Shown one piece after another: positions 33,563 to 43,901 of a stretch of 64,000 nucleotides of DNA. The stretch comes from Frankia umida (GTDB lineage Bacteria; Actinomycetota; Actinomycetes; Frankiales; Frankiaceae): contig NZ_JALKFT010000011.1 in NCBI RefSeq assembly GCF_023242945.1, positions 1 to 64,000 of the forward strand, read 5' to 3'. The notes under the pieces were generated by a model that saw only the letters and a program-made list of their open reading frames with translations, did not search any database and was not told the DNA's origin. Numbering within the stretch: position 1 is the stretch's first letter; every line of letters starts with the position of its first letter. The position numbers were made by a program, and so were the translations under genes.

Positions 33563-34966
33563 CTACGGCCGGCGCAGCCAGGGAACCATCGGGTAGGGGC
33601 CGGTACCCAGCGACGCCCGGGGGATCGCGGTGTGCGGGCGGGCACCGGGCACGGGACGCAACCAGAACCGGTGGGCGATGTTCGCGATGGTCAGGGTGGC
33701 CTCGGCCAGGCCGAACGTGTCACCGATGCACTTGCGGCTGCCCCCACCGAACACGGTGAACGCACCAGGCGGGATCTCCCGGGCCCGCGCCGGCAGCCAA
33801 CGGTCCGGGTCGAAGCGCTCCGGGTCGGCGAACAGCGCGCCACTGTGCCCCATTGCGTACGGGCTGTACAGGACGATGCTGCCGCGCGGCAGGTGCCGGC
33901 CGCCGAGGTCGGTGTCCTGCGTGGTCACCCGGGTCAGCACCCACGCCGGCGGGTAGAGCCGCAGCGTCTCCTGAAGGACCCGGCCGGTGTAGTCGAACGC
34001 CGCGATGTCGGCGACACCCGGTGTGTCGCCGCCCGAGCGTTCGAGGACGCCCGCGATCTCGGCGTGCACCGCCGCCTCCACCGGCGGATTCTGCGCCAGC
34101 ACGTGCAGCACCCACCCGATCGCGTTCGCGGTCGTCTCGGTCCCACCGATCAGCAGCGTCATGACCTGGTCGAACACCTCGGCGTCGGAGAGCCGCGCGG
34201 CCTCGTCCCCGTCCCGCGCGGCGACGAGGATGGACAGCAGGTCGCCGTGGTCGGTGCCGTCGCGGCGCTGCAGTTCGATGGTTTCGCCGATGACGGCGAG
34301 CATCCGGGCGCGGACCTGGTCGAACCGGCGGTTACCGGGCAGGGGGAGTTTCTCCCACCAGTCCACCGGGGCGACCGTGCGCTGGTAGACGCCACGCATG
34401 ATGATCGGCATGCATGCGGCGACCTCGTTGAGGATGCGCGATTCGGCGACGTCGGTGGCGAACATCGTGCGAGCGGTGATCCGCAGGGTGAGGGAGTGCA
34501 GCGCCTCGTTGACGTCGATCGCCTGGCCCGCGCGCCAGGTCGAGAGCACCCGGTCGATCTCCTCGGCCATGAGCTGCAGATACCCGTCGAGGCGGCCATG
34601 GTGGAAGGCCGGCTGCATCAGCCGGCGCAGTCGACGGTGCACCTCCCACGGCGCGCTGACCAGCCCGTCGCCGATGAGCAGCCGGACCTTGTCAAAAAGC
34701 GGCCCGCCCTTGTCGTAGACCCGGGTGCGTACCAGCACCTCGTTCACCAGATCGGGATGACAGGCCAGATACGCCCGGCGCGGCCCGAGGCTGATCTCGA
34801 CGAGATCTCCCTGGGCGGGCAGGCCGGCGAGAAAGTCCAGTGGTCGACGCATCAGTGCCGGTGCATGACCAAGGCCAGGAACGCGACCGTCCGCGACGGC
34901 GAACGTGTACGAACGGGTGCGTACCTGGTCGCGACCTGGCCGAGCCACGGTTTCGCTGGTCGTCAC
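33563..34966 (-). CDS. Cytochrome P450, partner of the terpene synthase
   Basis: 467 residues from GTG 34966, chosen for AGGTGG nearby; GTG 34969 is an alternative. I-helix LLIGGTETTANAIGW, ExxR helix ETLRLYPPAW, and haem loop FGGGSRKCIGDTFG with the axial Cys. The N-terminus VPGLGHAPALMRRPLDFLAG and overall length resemble terpene-oxidising bacterial P450s such as pentalenene oxygenase (CYP183 group). It begins about 9 bp after the terpene synthase stop, so the two are probably co-translated, and it likely oxidises the synthase product. No redox partner gene is next to it. Confidence 0.9.
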   Translation of the reverse strand: MTTSETVARPGRDQVRTRSYTFAVADGRVPGLGHAPALMRRPLDFLAGLPAQGDLVEISLGPRRAYLACHPDLVNEVLVRTRVYDKGGPLFDKVRLLIGDGLVSAPWEVHRRLRRLMQPAFHHGRLDGYLQLMAEEIDRVLSTWRAGQAIDVNEALHSLTLRITARTMFATDVAESRILNEVAACMPIIMRGVYQRTVAPVDWWEKLPLPGNRRFDQVRARMLAVIGETIELQRRDGTDHGDLLSILVAARDGDEAARLSDAEVFDQVMTLLIGGTETTANAIGWVLHVLAQNPPVEAAVHAEIAGVLERSGGDTPGVADIAAFDYTGRVLQETLRLYPPAWVLTRVTTQDTDLGGRHLPRGSIVLYSPYAMGHSGALFADPERFDPDRWLPARAREIPPGAFTVFGGGSRKCIGDTFGLAEATLTIANIAHRFWLRPVPGARPHTAIPRASLGTGPYPMVPWLRRP

Positions 34967-34974
34967 CACACCAC

Positions 34975-36240
34975 CTAACGGGTACCGATGGCTGCCCCGC
35001 CAGTCGGGCGCCCGGCGGCGCCAGGTGGCACCGTGGGCTGGAGGCGTTCCAAGGATCGCACGGATTCCCACGGATCTGGGCGAAATCGCGTCACCGGCGC
35101 ATACAGATCGACCCAGCCGGACGTCGCGCCGTCCCAGACGAAACCGTCACCGAAGTAGCGTGGTGTGAGGTATTCGAACTCCTGGCTGCCGCCCATGAGC
35201 AGGTCCAGCGCGCCGAGATACCGTCGGACGTCGTCACGTGCCCCGAGCGGGCCGGCCAGCAGCTCGTCGCGAGCCCGCGCGTATTCCCGTTCGTGCCACG
35301 CCACCAGCCCGCACAGCTGGTCGACCGCGGGCTGCAGCGCGAGCCCGTCATGTTCGACCAGCACCCGCACCACGGTCATCGGATCGTTCTGGGCATGCTC
35401 CTTACGCCAGGAAAGCAGATCATTGATGATGATCATCTGGCGGCGGCAGTGGTCGTGGACAGCGGCCAGTTCGGCGACGATGTCGCTCAGATCCACCTCG
35501 GCGCCGTATTCGGTCATCAGCTCGATGAAATCGCAGCCAAAACTGTCCAGCCGGACGGCGAGGCAGGTCTCGTAGTCGGGCACCGTGCCGGCGAGCTTCG
35601 CGTCGATCTCGGTGGCGCAGCCACGCAGGAACGCCGCGAGGGCGGCCACCAGCCGCCCCGTCTGCGCCCGACTGAGCCCCGTGCTGATCCGCTCCCACAG
35701 ATCCCGCGCCGCCCGCCCGTACGCGACCTGATCCACCCGCGTCTGGTCGGTCCTTGCCTGATCCACCCGCGCCTGGTCGGTCCTTGCCTGGTCGGGCCGG
35801 GTCTCGCCGGGTCGCACCGGGGTGGACCGCGTCTCGTCACCTTGCGGCTGCTCGGGGATGAAGTCGCCGATGATCGCGGCGAAGACGGCGCGGGCATCGG
35901 CGAGGTTCGCGCCGAGACCGGTCCGGTCGGAGACGAAGGTGTCTATGACCGTGACGAACTGATACCAGTCGGCCACGTCACGGGCCCGCCGCGCGTCGGC
36001 GTCCGGCACCGTGAGCGGACCGTAAAGACCGTTGCGCTGACGCAGAAAGAAAAGCAGCTCGGATTCGCTCGAGAAGCAGTCGGACAGGTATGCGCGCACC
36101 CACCCGTTGGATGCGAACTCGATCTGCGCCGCCTGCGGGTGATATCGCCATGGCAACGACCGCGGAAGCTCGGGAAGAAAGAACTCACGCACCGGATCGG
36201 ACGACGGACCCGCTTCCATCCGCTCCTCGTCTCCTCGCAT
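34975..36240 (-). CDS. Terpene synthase with atypical Asp-rich motif
   Basis: 421 residues of class I bacterial sesquiterpene/diterpene-synthase type. The NSE triad is intact (NDLLSWRKE) and so is the C-terminal RY pair (LTPRYF). The first metal motif, usually DDxx(D/E), reads VIDTFVSD, so only part of the acidic cluster remains. A surface loop near residues 135-165 is built from in-frame repeats of QARTDQARVD (about 35740-35830). It would cyclise an isoprenyl diphosphate; the product cannot be predicted. It is first gene of a two-gene operon with a P450. Confidence 0.82.
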   Translation of the reverse strand: MRGDEERMEAGPSSDPVREFFLPELPRSLPWRYHPQAAQIEFASNGWVRAYLSDCFSSESELLFFLRQRNGLYGPLTVPDADARRARDVADWYQFVTVIDTFVSDRTGLGANLADARAVFAAIIGDFIPEQPQGDETRSTPVRPGETRPDQARTDQARVDQARTDQTRVDQVAYGRAARDLWERISTGLSRAQTGRLVAALAAFLRGCATEIDAKLAGTVPDYETCLAVRLDSFGCDFIELMTEYGAEVDLSDIVAELAAVHDHCRRQMIIINDLLSWRKEHAQNDPMTVVRVLVEHDGLALQPAVDQLCGLVAWHEREYARARDELLAGPLGARDDVRRYLGALDLLMGGSQEFEYLTPRYFGDGFVWDGATSGWVDLYAPVTRFRPDPWESVRSLERLQPTVPPGAAGRPTGGAAIGTR

Positions 36241-36332
36241 CTCGGCAGCGCTGGGCAGGGGTGTCGGCGGAAACGGCTGTTATAGGTAGAGGTATCACAC
36301 GAAGACGGCGTTCGAGTGGAAGAGTGGTGAAA

Positions 36333-36361
36333 ACATTAGATAAGTAGCTGGCAGTTGTCAA
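36333..36361 (-). promoter_or_regulatory. Promoter of the terpene synthase-P450 operon
   Basis: On the minus strand TTGACA (36361-36356), a 17-bp spacer and TAATGT (36338-36333) make a near-consensus vegetative promoter, in unusually AT-rich surroundings for this DNA. The transcript would begin near 36326, giving a leader of about 85 nt. Between 36362 and 36860 I see no gene. Confidence 0.65.
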
Positions 36362-36861
36362 CCGGATCGGCTTGTGTGGCGCAAGGTGGGTATGCGGTCG
36401 AGATGCCATGACGACGGTGCTCCGGCGCGTGTTCGCGCGTACTGCGATCCGACTCACACGCCCACCGCGGACGACCCCCGGTCGCCCGCGCTCCGCGGCT
36501 GGTTGGCCGGTGGCACGGCGACTTGGCCGGTGGCACGGTGACGCATTCGTCACGATCGGCGGTGCCGGCGGCGCGTCCGCCACCCCGGCCCGCCCGGCCG
36601 AGGGGGGCCACTTCCGCGACCGGCCCGTCCGTGTCGCGTGGCCATGCCGCGTGGCGCGGGCATGCGGTGCCCGCCGCGGCCTCGATCGCGTCCGGTCGAG
36701 GCCTGGTGCGCAAGTCGGGTGGTTCGATGTCTCGCCGAGCCTCGGTAATGCCGGATCGCGGCCAGCTGGATGTCTGATATGTGCAGATATAAGTATTTAC
36801 CTCGTCGCGGCGGTGGCGGGGTGAGCGCTTCGACGCAGCCGAATTGTGGTCAGGACGATGA

Positions 36862-36939
36862 CATGCCGAGGGTTGTTCGAGGATTCAGGGCCCGATTTTC
36901 CATACAACCCTCGGCATGTGGCCGTCCAACCCTCGGCAT
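36862..36939. repeat. 78-nt inverted/direct repeat element, copy A
   Basis: CATGCCGAGGGTTGT (36862-36876) pairs perfectly with ACAACCCTCGGCATG (36904-36918). A third copy, CAACCCTCGGCAT, follows at 36927-36939. The same arrangement, with arms at identical offsets (+42, +66) and total length 78 nt, occurs at 54168-54245. It lies 3' of the ABC-F gene and could act as a terminator or be a small dispersed repeat. No gene lies between it and 37043. Confidence 0.65.
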
Positions 36940-37042
36940 CTGACCGCGGACCGCAGGGTCGGCCGCCGACGGGCGGATCCGCGGGAAGATCGTGCGGGTG
37001 CGGGTGCGGGTGCGGGTGCGGGTGCGGGGATGCGGGGCATGG

Positions 37043-38953
<1,911 letters not shown>

Positions 38954-39182
38954 ACGTGTCCTCCGAGGCGGTACCAGGCGGGACGGCCACGGTGGGCCGT
39001 CGGGTCGGCGCCTCAGCGGAGCATCGGCAACTCGTTTCGTCCGGGAGTGGGAGCGCTCTCGAACCTGCCACGGCAGCGTCGCCGCGGCAAGCCGTTTTCC
39101 ACCCCGGAGCCACCGCTGCGTCACCTCGGGGTGACCGTTCGGGCGCTGGCGGCATGGTTGGGGACGGATCAGCAGTGATAGG

Positions 39183-39188
39183 TATGAT
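39183..39188 (+). promoter_or_regulatory. Possible -10 box of htpG
   Basis: TATGAT at 39183-39188, with TTGGGG 19 bp upstream, sits about 75 bp before the htpG start. The spacing is longer than ideal. No HspR- or HrcA-type inverted repeat was recognised in the divergent gap. Confidence 0.3.
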
Positions 39189-39263
39189 TTCCGCCGCGGA
39201 TGCGGTGTGGTGGATACCCGATGTTCGCGACCCTGTTCGGCTGAATTCGTATGGAGGAACTCC

Positions 39264-41258
39264 GTGACCACCCGGGTCGAGACGCTGGAATTCCAGGCGG
39301 AGGCGCGCCAACTGCTGCGCCTCATGGTGCACTCGATCTATTCGGACAAGGACGTGTTCCTACGGGAGCTGATCTCGAACGCGTCCGACGCGCTGGACAA
39401 GCTGCGGTTGGCGTCACTGACCGAGCAGGAGCTGCGCGTTGACACGACTGACCTGCACATCGACCTCGAGGTCGACCGGGACGCGCGCACCCTGACGGTG
39501 CGCGACAACGGCATCGGCATGTCCCGCGAGGACGTCGTCAACCTGATCGGGACGATCGCCCGCTCCGGCACGGCCGAACTGCTGCGCTCGTTGTCCGAGG
39601 CGCGGGCGGCGGGTGACACCACGGCCTCGGCGGATCTGATCGGCCAGTTCGGTGTCGGTTTCTACGCGACGTTCATGGTGGCCGACCGGGTCAGCCTGGT
39701 GACCCAGCGGGCGGGGGAGCGGACCGGTACCCGCTGGGAGTCCGACGGCGAGGGTTCCTACACCATCGAGGACGTGCCCGACGCGCCCCGCGGAACCGCG
39801 GTGACGGTGCACCTGAAGGCCGAGGACGCCGAGGACCGGCTGTTCGACTACACCGCCGACCACAAGATCCGCGAGATCGTCAAGAAGTACTCCGACTTCA
39901 TCGCCTGGCCGATCCGGATGGCCGTCGAGCGCCCCGCCCCCCTGCCGGACGCCGACGCCGACGCCGACGCGGACGCGGATGCGGATGCGGACGCCGATGC
40001 CGCGGGTGAGTCGGTCGCCGCGACCACGATCGAGATCGAGACGCTGAACTCGCGCAAGGCGCTGTGGGCCCGGCCCCGCGACGAGGTCGACCAGGCCGAG
40101 TACAACGAGCTCTACCGGCATCTGAGCCACGACTGGAGTGACCCGCTCGAGGTCGTCCAGATGAAGGGCGAGGGCACGTTCGAGTACGAGGCGCTGCTGT
40201 TCATCCCGTCTCGCGCGCCGCTGGACCTCTACACCCGGGACGCCCGCCGCGGCGTTCAGCTGTACGTCAAGCGGGTGTTCATCATGGACGACTGCGAGGC
40301 GCTGCTCCCGAACTACCTGCGGTTCGTCAAGGGTGTCGTCGACGCCCGTGACCTCTCGCTGAACATCTCCCGGGAGATCCTGCAGCAGGACCGGCGTATT
40401 CAGCAGGTGCGCCGTCGGCTGGTCCGCAAGGTGCTGGCGACGGTGCGCAACCTGCTGGAGAACGAAGCCGAGAAGTACCGCACCTTCTGGTCGGAGTTCG
40501 GTGCCGCCGTCAAGGAGGGTCTGCTCGACGCGGCCGAGGACAGCGAGGCGATCCTCGAGATCATCTCCGCCGCCTCGACCCACGACCCGGAGCAGACCAC
40601 GACGCTGCGCGGCTACGTCGAACGGATGAAGGAGGGCCAGACCGAGATCTACTACATGACCGGTGACTCGCGGGCGACCATCGAGAACTCGCCGCACATG
40701 GAGGCGTTCGCGGCCCGTGGCTACGAGGTGCTGATCCTGACCGACCCGGTCGACGAGGTCTGGGTCGAGCGGGTCGGCCGCTTCGATGACAAGGTGCTGC
40801 AGTCGGTGGCCAAGGGACAGGTGGACCTGGACACCGAGGACGACCGCAAGAAGACGGAGGCGGAGCGGGAGCAGCAGCGCACCGATTTCGCCGCGCTGCT
40901 GACCTGGATGGGTGAGCGGCTGCGGGACGAGGTCAAGGAGGTGCGGCTGTCCTCCCGCCTGACGACGTCACCCGCCTGCGTCGTCGGCGACACCTTCGAC
41001 ATGACACCCGCGCTCGAGCGGATGTACCGCTCGATGGGCCAGCCGGTGCCGGCCGCGAAGCGCATCCTGGAGCTCAACCCGACCCATCCGCTGGTCGCCG
41101 GCCTGCGCCGCGCCCACGAGCAGGACACCGAGTCCGCCGCGCTCACCGAGACCACCGACCTGCTCTACGACCTGGCCCTGCTCGCCGAGGGCGGCGACCT
41201 GCGCGACCCGTCCCGCTTCACCCGCCTGCTCGCCGGCCGCCTGGCCAGCGCCCTGTAG
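39264..41258 (+). CDS. htpG: Molecular chaperone HtpG (HSP90)
   Basis: 664 residues from GTG 39264, with ATGGAGGAA upstream. GHKL ATPase domain: VHSIYSDKDVFLRELISNAS, VRDNGIGMSREDV and GQFGVGFYATFMVADR. Middle domain: RGVQLYVKRVFIMDDCEALL and DLSLNISREILQQ. The C-terminal dimerisation domain is complete. An in-frame Asp-Ala repeat (about 39950-40002) occupies the charged linker between the N and middle domains, a place where the family tolerates variation. It folds client proteins in the cytoplasm under stress. Confidence 0.96.
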   Translation: MTTRVETLEFQAEARQLLRLMVHSIYSDKDVFLRELISNASDALDKLRLASLTEQELRVDTTDLHIDLEVDRDARTLTVRDNGIGMSREDVVNLIGTIARSGTAELLRSLSEARAAGDTTASADLIGQFGVGFYATFMVADRVSLVTQRAGERTGTRWESDGEGSYTIEDVPDAPRGTAVTVHLKAEDAEDRLFDYTADHKIREIVKKYSDFIAWPIRMAVERPAPLPDADADADADADADADADAAGESVAATTIEIETLNSRKALWARPRDEVDQAEYNELYRHLSHDWSDPLEVVQMKGEGTFEYEALLFIPSRAPLDLYTRDARRGVQLYVKRVFIMDDCEALLPNYLRFVKGVVDARDLSLNISREILQQDRRIQQVRRRLVRKVLATVRNLLENEAEKYRTFWSEFGAAVKEGLLDAAEDSEAILEIISAASTHDPEQTTTLRGYVERMKEGQTEIYYMTGDSRATIENSPHMEAFAARGYEVLILTDPVDEVWVERVGRFDDKVLQSVAKGQVDLDTEDDRKKTEAEREQQRTDFAALLTWMGERLRDEVKEVRLSSRLTTSPACVVGDTFDMTPALERMYRSMGQPVPAAKRILELNPTHPLVAGLRRAHEQDTESAALTETTDLLYDLALLAEGGDLRDPSRFTRLLAGRLASAL

Positions 41259-41317
41259 GCGGACGGGGGCCGGCCAGCTGACGCCCGACCACCACCTGGC
41301 CGGCCCGCACCCGTCCC

Positions 41318-41349
41318 GCAGGGCCCTGCACCGCCCCGCAGGGCCCTGC
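41318..41349. terminator. Two identical palindromes after htpG
   Basis: GCAGGGCCCTGC occurs at 41318-41329 and again at 41338-41349, 20 bp apart. Each is a perfect 12-nt palindrome in the gap between htpG and the aldehyde dehydrogenase gene. It may end htpG transcription or bind a protein. Confidence 0.4.
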
Positions 41350-41494
41350 CTGCACCATCCCGTGCGGGCTGGCCCCGCGTCGGCGGCCACCGTGGGGCGG
41401 GGGCGGCGCGGCGGAGTCATCGACGTGTCGATGCGACATCGGCTAGTTTTTGTCTCGGCTGGTCTTGGGCTTGATTCTGGGGAGGTGTGCGGCG

Positions 41495-42943
41495 GTGCAC
41501 ACAAGCGGTGACATTTTCGTCGACGGCCAGTGGGTCGCGTCGAGCTCGCAGCACCATCTCGATGTCGTCTCGCCCAGTACCGAGGACGTGATCGGTCGGG
41601 TCCCGGACGCCAGCACCGAGGACGTGGACGCCGCGGTGGCCGCCGCGCGACGGGCGTTCGACACCGGCCCGTGGCCGCGGCTGAGCCCGGCACAGCGCGC
41701 GCAGGTGCTGGGCGAGCTGCTCGAGCAGCTGGTCAAGCGGGCGGACGAGCTCGCACAGACGATCACCGCGGAGAACGGCGTCCCGGCCGCGATGGCCCGC
41801 TCGGCGCAGGTCGACAACGGGCTGGACGTGCTGCGGTACTACACCGAGCTGGCCAGCACCTTCGAGGACGAGGCACCGCGCGAGGGGCGCTACTCCCCGG
41901 CGATCGTGCGCCACGAGCCGGTCGGCGCGGTCGCCGCGATCGTCCCGTGGAACGTGCCGTTCTTCCTGGCGATGATGAAGGTCGCCCCGGCCCTGGCCGC
42001 CGGCTGCACCATCGTGCTCAAGGCCTCTCCCGAGACGCCGCTGAACGCCTATCTCGTCGCCGAGGCCGCGGCGGCCGCGGGGCTGCCCGCCGGGGTGCTC
42101 AACGTGCTGGCGGCGGGGCCGCGCTCCAGCGAGTATCTGGTGACGCACCCGGGGATCGACAAGGTCGCGTTCACCGGCAGCACGGCGGTGGGCCGCCGCA
42201 TCGCGTCCCTGGCCGGCGGCCAGCTCAAGCGGGTCACCCTCGAGCTCGGCGGCAAGTCCGCGGCGATCGTGCTGCCCGACGCGGATCTCGCGAACGCGAT
42301 GGCGCGTCTGGTCACGATGAGCCTGTTCCAGAGCGGGCAGTTCTGCGTCGCCCAGTCGCGGATCGTCGTCCCCGTCGACCGCTACGACGAGGCCGTGGAG
42401 ATCTTCGCCGCGAAGGTCAGCGGCCTGAAGGTCGGCGACCCGACCGAACCCACCACGTTCATCGGTCCGCTGATCAGCGACCGTCAGCGGGCCCGGGTCC
42501 TCGACTACATCGACATCGGACGTGACGAGGGCGCGACCCTGGTCACCGGCGGTGGCCGTCCGTCCCACCTAGAGCGCGGCTACTACGTCGAACCGACGGT
42601 GTTCCGCGACGTCGACCCGGGCATGCGGATCGCCCAGGAGGAGATCTTCGGCCCGGTCGTCGCCTTCCTGCCCTACCGGGACGTCGACGAGGCCGTGACC
42701 ATCGCGAACTCCACCGAGTTCGGACTGTACGGCACGGTGTGGACCGAGGACCTCGACCGCGGTGTGGAGGTCGGACGGCGTATCCGCACCGGCACCTTCG
42801 GGGTGAACGGCATCTCGCTCGACCCGGCGGCGCCGTTCGGCGGTGTGAAGCAGTCCGGTCTCGGCCGGGAACTCGGCCCGGAGGGGCTCGCCTCCTACCT
42901 CGAACCGAAGACGATCACCCTGCCGGCCAGTGCCCGAGGCTGA
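41495..42943 (+). CDS. Aldehyde dehydrogenase (NAD-dependent)
   Basis: 482 residues from GTG 41495; GGGGAGG lies nine bases upstream. Class-typical sites: VPWNVPFFLAMMKVAPALAA, KASPETPLNAYL (Lys for NADP/NAD), FTGSTAVGRRI, the general base Glu in LELGGKSAAIV and the nucleophile Cys in SGQFCVAQSR, ending in PFGGVKQSGLGRELG. It oxidises aldehydes to acids. Its stop overlaps the start of an alpha/beta hydrolase gene by 14 bp, so they are coupled. Confidence 0.94.
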   Translation: MHTSGDIFVDGQWVASSSQHHLDVVSPSTEDVIGRVPDASTEDVDAAVAAARRAFDTGPWPRLSPAQRAQVLGELLEQLVKRADELAQTITAENGVPAAMARSAQVDNGLDVLRYYTELASTFEDEAPREGRYSPAIVRHEPVGAVAAIVPWNVPFFLAMMKVAPALAAGCTIVLKASPETPLNAYLVAEAAAAAGLPAGVLNVLAAGPRSSEYLVTHPGIDKVAFTGSTAVGRRIASLAGGQLKRVTLELGGKSAAIVLPDADLANAMARLVTMSLFQSGQFCVAQSRIVVPVDRYDEAVEIFAAKVSGLKVGDPTEPTTFIGPLISDRQRARVLDYIDIGRDEGATLVTGGGRPSHLERGYYVEPTVFRDVDPGMRIAQEEIFGPVVAFLPYRDVDEAVTIANSTEFGLYGTVWTEDLDRGVEVGRRIRTGTFGVNGISLDPAAPFGGVKQSGLGRELGPEGLASYLEPKTITLPASARG

Positions 42944-43901
42944 GCCGGCCGTCGCGCCCGTCCTGCTGGACGCGGGGCGCTACTCGGTGTCGGGGCTGCT
43001 GGCCGAGGTGGCGCAGCCCCGCGGGACGATCGTCGCGCTGCACGGCGGGGGGATGAACGCCGGCTACTTCCACGGCGGGGCGGCACCGGAGCTGTCCCTG
43101 CTGACGATCGGCGCCGCCGCCGGCTGGAACGTGCTGGCCCTGGACCGTCCCGGCTACCGGGCCAGCGCCGCCCTGGCCGGGGCCGACCAGAACTTCGCCG
43201 CCCAGGCCGGCATCGCCCGCGCCGCCCTCGCCGACTTCGCGGCCACGCACACCGTCGGCGCGGGCTTCGTCCTGGTCGCCCACTCCAACGGCTTCAAACT
43301 GGCCATCCACATCGCCGCCCAGACCCCGCAGGCCGCGGGGGCCGCCGAGGCCGGCAGCGGTGCGCTGCTCGGGCTGGAGGGGTCCGGGGTCGGCCTGCAC
43401 TACCAGCCGCAGCGCTACGGCATCCACCCGGATGTCCCACCGCCGGCGACAGTGGCCGAGGCGATCGAGGTGTTCTGGGGGGCGTCCGAGCTGTATCCCG
43501 CCGACACGCTGCGGGGACGGCGCGGTTTTCTCGAGCCGTCCGCCAAAGGGGAGAGCGCGGAGATCCACACCTGGCCGCCGTCGTTTCCGTCGCTGGCGCA
43601 CCGCATCCGCGTGCCGGTGCGGATCACCATGGCCGAGTACGAACAGTGGTGGACCAGTGACGAGGGGGAGCTGGCCGCGATCGGTCGGCTGTTCACCGCG
43701 GCGCCGACGGTCGAGACCTGCCTGCTGGCCGATGCCAGCCACAACATCAGCCTCGGCTGGGCGGCCCGCCCCTACCACCTGGCGGCTCTCGCCTTCGCCG
43801 AACGTTGTCGGCTGCGCGCGACCCTCGCCGCCGCCGCGGCCGGCGACGAGGCGGCCAGCCCGCCTCAGCCACGGCAGCGTGGCAGGTTGTCGGGGGTGTA
43901 G
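42930..43901 (+). CDS. Alpha/beta hydrolase
   Basis: 323 residues from GTG 42930 inside the aldehyde dehydrogenase 3' end. IVALHGGGMNAGYFHGG (oxyanion loop), LDRPGYRAS, the nucleophile elbow VLVAHSNGFKLAI (G-x-S-x-G modified to H-S-N-G) and the catalytic His region LADASHNISLGW. It probably cleaves an ester or C-C bond, feeding an aldehyde or acid to the neighbouring dehydrogenase. The substrate is unknown. The 3' end overlaps the convergent PstS-like gene by 37 bp. Confidence 0.85.
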   Translation: MPEAEPAVAPVLLDAGRYSVSGLLAEVAQPRGTIVALHGGGMNAGYFHGGAAPELSLLTIGAAAGWNVLALDRPGYRASAALAGADQNFAAQAGIARAALADFAATHTVGAGFVLVAHSNGFKLAIHIAAQTPQAAGAAEAGSGALLGLEGSGVGLHYQPQRYGIHPDVPPPATVAEAIEVFWGASELYPADTLRGRRGFLEPSAKGESAEIHTWPPSFPSLAHRIRVPVRITMAEYEQWWTSDEGELAAIGRLFTAAPTVETCLLADASHNISLGWAARPYHLAALAFAERCRLRATLAAAAAGDEAASPPQPRQRGRLSGV

